Of a DNA stretch of 19,286 nt, positions 14,524 to 19,286 are shown piece after piece. The notes beneath the pieces were generated by a model that worked only from the letters and a program-made list of their open reading frames with translations, did not search any database and was not told where the DNA came from. Location: contig PBCD01000028.1 of assembly GCA_002717855.1 (NCBI GenBank), positions 1 to 19,286 on the forward strand, read 5' to 3'. Source of the stretch: Rickettsiales bacterium. Lineage in GTDB: Bacteria; Pseudomonadota; Alphaproteobacteria; TMED127. Every line of letters begins with the position of its first letter. Positions within the stretch are counted from its first letter, which is position 1. A program made the translations under genes and the position numbers.

Positions 14524-15151
14524 AAAATTATCTTTGGCGGGTCTAATTTTGGCTGGTGGGAAATCAAAAAGAATGAAATCATTTGATAAATCGTTAAAAG
14601 AACTTGATAATCAGACACTTTTGGAGAGACAAATTGAAAAAGTTTCTAGACAACTAGACACAATAATAATTAATTCTAATTCTAGTATTATAAGGGAAAA
14701 ATTCAAAAAATTTCCCGTTTTAGAGGATTTGTTTCCTGGAAACTTCGGTCCATTAGCGGGTATTTACACTGGTATGGAATGGCTTCACAGAAAAAATAAA
14801 AACGTAAAATTGTTATTTACTTTTCCAGTGGATTCTCCTTTTTTTCCTGACAATATTGTAGAAATTTTCCTTGAAAATTATAGTGACGAAAGAGTAATAA
14901 TTGCAAAAAGTGGTTCAAATATTCATCCTGTTTTTGCTATGTGGGATGTAAATTTAATAAGAGAATTAGAAAATTCATTAAGAAAAAAAATACTTAAAAT
15001 TGATTTATTTGCAAAAAATTTTAAATTCAAGGTAGTTAATTTTCCAATTATTGATTATGATCCATTTTTTAACATAAATAATGAATTAGATTTATTAAAT
15101 GCAGAGAAGATTCAAAAGAGTTTGAACAACAGGGGAGTTAATAAATTATGA
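14510..15151 (+). CDS. mobA: Molybdenum cofactor guanylyltransferase MobA
   Basis: A 213-residue nucleotidyltransferase that joins GMP to molybdopterin to make the MGD cofactor used by formate dehydrogenase. Residues 12-22 (LILAGGKSKRM) are the GTP-binding loop. GPLAGIYTGMEW and FPVDSPFF (with the metal-binding Asp) follow. HPVFAMW and the FFNINNELDL end are typical. The usual Gly after RM (RMGG-x-DK) is Lys here (RMKSFDK), an unusual change in the nucleotide loop. I chose TTG 14510 because it has GGAG 9 nt upstream and leaves only five residues before the first beta strand. A longer frame to TTG 14459 would overlap fdhD by 65 bp. The stop overlaps the transporter ATG by 4 bp. Confidence 0.9.
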   Translation: MKKIKKLSLAGLILAGGKSKRMKSFDKSLKELDNQTLLERQIEKVSRQLDTIIINSNSSIIREKFKKFPVLEDLFPGNFGPLAGIYTGMEWLHRKNKNVKLLFTFPVDSPFFPDNIVEIFLENYSDERVIIAKSGSNIHPVFAMWDVNLIRELENSLRKKILKIDLFAKNFKFKVVNFPIIDYDPFFNINNELDLLNAEKIQKSLNNRGVNKL

Positions 15152-16923
15152 GTTTTAAAGATAGATTACATAAAAAAAATATCGTTGCAAAAAAAGGGTT
15201 TAATAGATGGTTTGTTCCACCAGCCTCGATTGCAATACACTTATGCATTGGTTCAGTGTATGCGTGGAGTATGTTTAACCCTGCGCTTATAAAAGTTCTA
15301 GGAGTTGTTTCCTCCTCTGGAGATGATTGGACATTAAGTCAAGTGGTTTGGATTTTTTCTGTCGCTATTGTTTCGTTGGGTCTAGCTGCAGCATATGCTG
15401 GGAAATGGTTGGAAGAAGTAGGCCCAAGGATGGTGGGTTTTTTTGCTGCATGTTGCTGGGGTGGAGGTTTCTTAATAGGTGCTTTTGGAATCTACCTTCA
15501 AGAACTTGGTGTTCATATTAATATTTCTTTACCATTTATATCATCAGAAGAAATCAGGCTACAAATTGGTTTATATCTTTTATATTTAGGATATGGAGTT
15601 TTAGGTGGAATAGGATTGGGTTTGGGCTATGTCTCCCCTGTTTCAACACTGATTAGGTGGTTTCCTGATAGAAGAGGGATGGCAACTGGTATGGCGATCA
15701 TGGGATTTGGCGGAGGAGCAATGATTGCTAAATTTACAATAGATAAACTATTAGAAACCTTCTACAAGGCTCCTGAGTTTTTAGGTGCATCTGATTCCAT
15801 TAATTTAATTACGGAAGGAGGTAGGAGATTTGCAGAGATTTCAGGTTCACTTGTCGAAGTTGTAGTAGTTGCAACAAATGAAGTTTCAAGAATGATAATT
15901 CCCGAGGATCCCGGAGTTTATATAGTTGGTACAGGTTCAAGTGGTGCGGCAGAAACTTTCTTATTTTTAGGAATAATTTATTTTCTTATTATGACAATTG
16001 CAGCTTTCTCATATAGAGTGCCACCAGAGGGCTGGGTGCCAAAAGGTTGGACTCCTCCAAAAGACTCCTCCAAAACAAGGTTAATTACAAAAAATCACGT
16101 CCACATTGACCAAGCTCTTAAGACACCGCAGTTTTATTTTTTGTGGATAGTTTTATGTTTTAATGTTACTGCTGGAATAGGAGTGATAGGAGTTGCAAAG
16201 ACCATGATGATAGAAATTTTTGGATCTACCTTACCGGCGATTGTAACTGCTAGTTTTGCAGGCACATATGTTTTGATGATAAGTGTTTTCAATATGATTG
16301 GAAGAATATTCTGGGCGTCTATGTCAGATTTTATTGGAAGAAAAGCAACATATTTCATTTTTTTTTCGTTAGGGATCTTACTTTACCTCTCAATTCCATA
16401 CAGCGCGAAAGCTATGAGTATTAATCCCAGCATTACGTACTTAATTATGTTTTATGCAGCCTCGATGATTATTTTCACCATGTATGGTGGAGGATTTGCT
16501 ACTATTCCTGCTTATTTAGCTGATATTTTTGGAACTAAATACGTTGGTGGAATTCATGGTAGACTATTAACTGCTTGGTCTACAGCAGGCGTTTTGGGTC
16601 CTTTAGCTATTACTCAGCTTCGACAAGGTTCGGTAGAAAAATCAATTAATGAACTTGTTTCAAAAGTTGATCCAGATCAGTTTAATGATTTTTATGGTGC
16701 ACCGATTGAGCAAATACAACAACTTGTTCAACAAAAAACTGTTACGATTGGTAACCTGATGCAAATCGTTCCAGAAGGTACTGTAGATCCCTCTGCCACT
16801 TTGTACAATACAACAATGTTTGCAATGGCAGGGTTATTAGGAATAGCGTTTATTGCCAATCTGCTAATTGGTCCAGTTGCCAAAAAACATTACATGACTA
16901 AGAGGCAACTAGAAGAGTCTTAA
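15148..16923 (+). CDS. OFA-family MFS transporter (probable formate/oxalate carrier)
   Basis: A 591-residue inner-membrane carrier of the oxalate/formate antiporter branch of the major facilitator superfamily. About 12 membrane helices are visible, beginning at FVPPASIAIHLCIGSVYAWS, a signature of the OFA branch. The MFS loop motifs WFPDRRGMATG and DFIGRK follow. It is longer than most OFA proteins, with soluble inserts at about residues 200-265 and 495-560. AGGGGAG-type spacing is good: AGGGGAG-like AGGGGAG minus its first A, that is AGGGGAG at 15131-15137, sits 10 nt before ATG 15148. The ATG overlaps the mobA stop (ATGA). Operon position with fdhD and mobA, and convergence on formate dehydrogenase, make formate the best substrate guess; lactate or oxalate cannot be excluded. 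Confidence 0.88.
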   Translation: MSFKDRLHKKNIVAKKGFNRWFVPPASIAIHLCIGSVYAWSMFNPALIKVLGVVSSSGDDWTLSQVVWIFSVAIVSLGLAAAYAGKWLEEVGPRMVGFFAACCWGGGFLIGAFGIYLQELGVHINISLPFISSEEIRLQIGLYLLYLGYGVLGGIGLGLGYVSPVSTLIRWFPDRRGMATGMAIMGFGGGAMIAKFTIDKLLETFYKAPEFLGASDSINLITEGGRRFAEISGSLVEVVVVATNEVSRMIIPEDPGVYIVGTGSSGAAETFLFLGIIYFLIMTIAAFSYRVPPEGWVPKGWTPPKDSSKTRLITKNHVHIDQALKTPQFYFLWIVLCFNVTAGIGVIGVAKTMMIEIFGSTLPAIVTASFAGTYVLMISVFNMIGRIFWASMSDFIGRKATYFIFFSLGILLYLSIPYSAKAMSINPSITYLIMFYAASMIIFTMYGGGFATIPAYLADIFGTKYVGGIHGRLLTAWSTAGVLGPLAITQLRQGSVEKSINELVSKVDPDQFNDFYGAPIEQIQQLVQQKTVTIGNLMQIVPEGTVDPSATLYNTTMFAMAGLLGIAFIANLLIGPVAKKHYMTKRQLEES

Positions 16924-16924
16924 T

Positions 16925-19286
16925 TTAAGCTTCAGCTTGAATTTTATTAATTTTGGCTGCACAATATTTTAGTTCTGGTATTTTACCATCTGGATCTAAA
17001 GCTTGATTTGTGAGTAAATTTACTGGTGCATTTTCAAAACAAAATGGCATAAAAACCATTCCTTCAGGAATCATTCTATCAAATCTAACTTTTACATCAA
17101 CTTTACCTCTGCGTGTTGAAAGTTCAACGACATCATTTTGCTGCAAATTATTTTTTCTCATATCTTTTTTTGAAACATGTACATAAGGTTCAGGTTCAAT
17201 TGAGTTAAGAATCGATGCTCTCATTGTCATTGATCCAGTGTGCCAATGCTCTAAAAGTCTTCCTGTTGTTAGAACAAATGGATATTCTTTATCAGGTACT
17301 TCGTCTGGAGAAATAACATTTGCAGGAACCAGTCTTCCTTTTTTATTAACAGTAGGGAACCCCTCTCCAAAAATAACTTCATTTCCTGGTTTATTTTCAT
17401 CATCGCAAGGATATGTAACAGCACCTTCATTTACTAAGCGTTCCCAACTAATATTTTTTATAGACTCCATACAATTTCTTAATTCGTCATATATTTCATC
17501 CGGTCCACTGTAGTTCAAATCAAGGTTAAACCTGTTAGCTAATTCTTGAATTATCCACCAATCTTGTCTCGCATCGCCCGGCGGGTTTACTGCTTTTCTA
17601 GCTAATTGGACTCTTCTGTCTGTATTAGTAAATGTACCAGTTTTTTCAGGAAAAGCTGAAGCCGGAAACACAATATCAGCTAGGTAAGCAGTCTCAGTTA
17701 AAAAAATATCTTGAACTATAAGAGTATTTAATCTTGAAAGAGCTTCTCTGGCATGATTAGCGTTTGGATCTGACATTGCTGGGTTTTCACCCATAACATA
17801 TAATCCTCTAATTTTCTTTTGATAAATAGCTTCCATTATTTCTACCACAGTTAAACCTGGATTTGGATTTAATTTTGTTCCCCAATAATTTTCAAAGAAT
17901 TCAACATTTTTTTTGTCAGCAATAGGAAGATAATCTGGTAATACCATTGGTATAAGTCCAACATCAGAGGCACCTTGAACATTGTTTTGTCCTCTAAGGG
18001 GATGAAGGCCAGTTCCAGGTCTCCCAACGTTACCCGTGGTTAAAGCTAGAGAAATTAAACATCTAGAGTTATCTGTTCCATGAATATGTTGGGATATACC
18101 CATTCCCCAAAATATCATAGCAGATTTTGCATTTGCAAAAATTCTTGCTGTTTCTCTAATTTCATCAACAGATATTCCACATATGGGTGACATCTCTTCT
18201 GGTGTAAAATCCTTTACGTGAGAGATTAACTGCTGATAACCCTCGGTATGTTTCTCAATATATTGTCTGTCAACCAACCCCTCTTCTATTATAACATTAA
18301 GCATTGCATTTAGTAGCGCCACGTCGCTACCCGGTTTAAATTGAAGGTGTTTTTCAGCAAGAGTTGATAATTCTTGCTTTCTAGGATCCATAATTATGAG
18401 TTTCAATCCTTTCTTGATAGCATTTTTAATGAAAGTGGCTGCCACAGGATGATTTTGAGAGGGTCTTGCACCAATAATAATAGCAACTTCTGCATTTTTG
18501 ACCTCTGATACAGGTGCTGTCACAGCACCTGTGCCAATAGCCTCCATTAAAGCAGCAACTGAGGAGGCGTGACACATTCTTGTGCAATGATCAACATTAT
18601 TATTATTAAACCCAGTTCTGACTAGTTTTTGAAACAAATATGCTTCTTCATTTGACCCTTTTGCACAGCCAAATCCAGCTAGAGAGTTACCGGGTACATT
18701 ATCTCTAATTTGGAGTAATTTTTGACTTGCCAAATCAAGTGCTTCTTGCCAACTGGCTTCACGAAAATGGGTAGAAGGGTTTAATGGATCAACTCTTTCG
18801 TTTGGATCTTTTTTAACACCATCTTTTCTTATAAGTGGTTTTGTTAATCTTTCAGGGTTATGTATGTAATCAAATCCAAATCTACCTTTAACACATAGTC
18901 TACTGTTGTTAGCAGGACCATCTCTTCCGACAGCAGAAATAATTTTTTCATCTTTAATCTTAAAAGTTAATTGACAACCAACACCACAATACGGACAAAG
19001 AGAATCAACTTCACGATCATGTTTACCTTTATTTTTCCCATTTTCGTCTAAAAGAGATGATTCCATTAATGCTCCAGTTGGACAAGCTTGAACACACTCA
19101 CCGCAACTCACACAAGTAGAATCACCCATTGGATCATCAAAATCAAAAACTATTTTTGATGAGTGACCTCTTTCTCCCATTCCAATAACATCGTTAACTT
19201 GAACCTCTCTACAAGCTCTAACACACAAATTACAATGAATACACGCATCTAGATTAACTGACATAGCTTTATTTGAATTATCTGAA
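16925..19286 (-). CDS. fdsA: Formate dehydrogenase alpha subunit (5' end beyond window)
   Basis: A molybdopterin oxidoreductase oxidising formate to CO2, very probably the catalytic subunit of an NAD-linked complex. Numbered from the ATG at 19264 (779 residues), two ferredoxin-type [4Fe-4S] motifs come first: C8/C11/C14/C18 and C51/C54/C57/C61. The Mo-domain cluster C90-x2-C93-x3-C97 with C124 follows. HCTRMCHASSV gives C231 as Mo ligand (cysteine, not selenocysteine) and H232. GQNNVQGASDVG and the C-terminal LTTGRLLEHWHTGSMT cofactor-binding block complete it. The frame is open to the right edge (seven further codons, no stop), and FdsA-type proteins carry [2Fe-2S] and His-Cys3 [4Fe-4S] domains ahead of this point. 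The ATG is therefore probably internal and the gene partial. The convergent transporter ends 1 bp away. Confidence 0.95.
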   Translation of the reverse strand, partial: SDNSNKAMSVNLDACIHCNLCVRACREVQVNDVIGMGERGHSSKIVFDFDDPMGDSTCVSCGECVQACPTGALMESSLLDENGKNKGKHDREVDSLCPYCGVGCQLTFKIKDEKIISAVGRDGPANNSRLCVKGRFGFDYIHNPERLTKPLIRKDGVKKDPNERVDPLNPSTHFREASWQEALDLASQKLLQIRDNVPGNSLAGFGCAKGSNEEAYLFQKLVRTGFNNNNVDHCTRMCHASSVAALMEAIGTGAVTAPVSEVKNAEVAIIIGARPSQNHPVAATFIKNAIKKGLKLIIMDPRKQELSTLAEKHLQFKPGSDVALLNAMLNVIIEEGLVDRQYIEKHTEGYQQLISHVKDFTPEEMSPICGISVDEIRETARIFANAKSAMIFWGMGISQHIHGTDNSRCLISLALTTGNVGRPGTGLHPLRGQNNVQGASDVGLIPMVLPDYLPIADKKNVEFFENYWGTKLNPNPGLTVVEIMEAIYQKKIRGLYVMGENPAMSDPNANHAREALSRLNTLIVQDIFLTETAYLADIVFPASAFPEKTGTFTNTDRRVQLARKAVNPPGDARQDWWIIQELANRFNLDLNYSGPDEIYDELRNCMESIKNISWERLVNEGAVTYPCDDENKPGNEVIFGEGFPTVNKKGRLVPANVISPDEVPDKEYPFVLTTGRLLEHWHTGSMTMRASILNSIEPEPYVHVSKKDMRKNNLQQNDVVELSTRRGKVDVKVRFDRMIPEGMVFMPFCFENAPVNLLTNQALDPDGKIPELKYCAAKINKIQAEA

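Noticed and set aside
16926..16940. AAGCT-TC-AGCTT palindrome at the transporter/formate dehydrogenase junction
   Set aside because: A 2-nt loop is too tight for a hairpin with this stem, and no T run follows; it is explained by the end of the dehydrogenase coding sequence.
1..19286. CRISPR array, insertion sequence, prophage or toxin-antitoxin pair
   Set aside because: No spaced repeats, transposase, integrase or phage-type protein is visible on either strand; apart from the small 5' genes nearly all of the window is housekeeping metabolism.

Overview
The window reads as a very AT-rich, tightly packed bacterial genome segment. The junctions are mostly overlaps or gaps of 0-60 bp, and no gene-free stretch exceeds 300 bp. 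Several features point to a streamlined, probably marine alphaproteobacterium of SAR11-like character: DUF2497/PopZ-like C-termini, a QueE of the CX14CX2C type, an NAD kinase with a PRRWRG stretch, an alphaproteobacterial-looking ArgE, weak or absent Shine-Dalgarno sequences, and near-universal A/T third positions. The family-level placement is inference; no rRNA or other marker is present.

Region 1 (1-1078) holds three small, poorly known genes. A minus-strand 98-residue protein and a plus-strand 75-residue protein both carry pieces of the PopZ/DUF2497 pattern. Between them, a 159-residue membrane-anchored protein overlaps the 75-residue gene by one base. Region 2 (1180-5332) contains tRNA-Leu(UAA), a TPR protein with an OGT/SPINDLY-type GT41 glycosyltransferase domain, a secreted DsbA/Com1-like thioredoxin-fold protein, a small HEIIH metallopeptidase-like protein, and a proline iminopeptidase.

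Region 3 (5319-10760) carries nearly the whole queuosine pathway: queG on the minus strand, divergent queC-queE-queD, then convergent queF-tgt-queA. Only the GTP cyclohydrolase step (FolE) is absent from the window. Two enzymes are odd at key residues. Tgt has lost three of the four ligands of its structural zinc site. QueD lacks both the usual catalytic cysteine and the substrate-anchoring glutamate, yet keeps its zinc histidines.

Region 4 (8166-13660) is a six-gene minus-strand run, moaA-nadK-argE-queA-tgt-queF, with overlaps or gaps of at most 1 bp. It ties molybdenum cofactor, NADP, arginine and queuosine synthesis to one probable transcript. Region 5 (13723-19286) is a formate/molybdenum module: fdhD-mobA-OFA-family transporter on the plus strand, converging on a formate dehydrogenase alpha subunit on the minus strand that runs off the right edge. 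A plausible reading is formate import by the OFA carrier, oxidation by an NAD-linked Mo-bis-MGD formate dehydrogenase, and cofactor supply and sulfuration by MoaA, MobA and FdhD.
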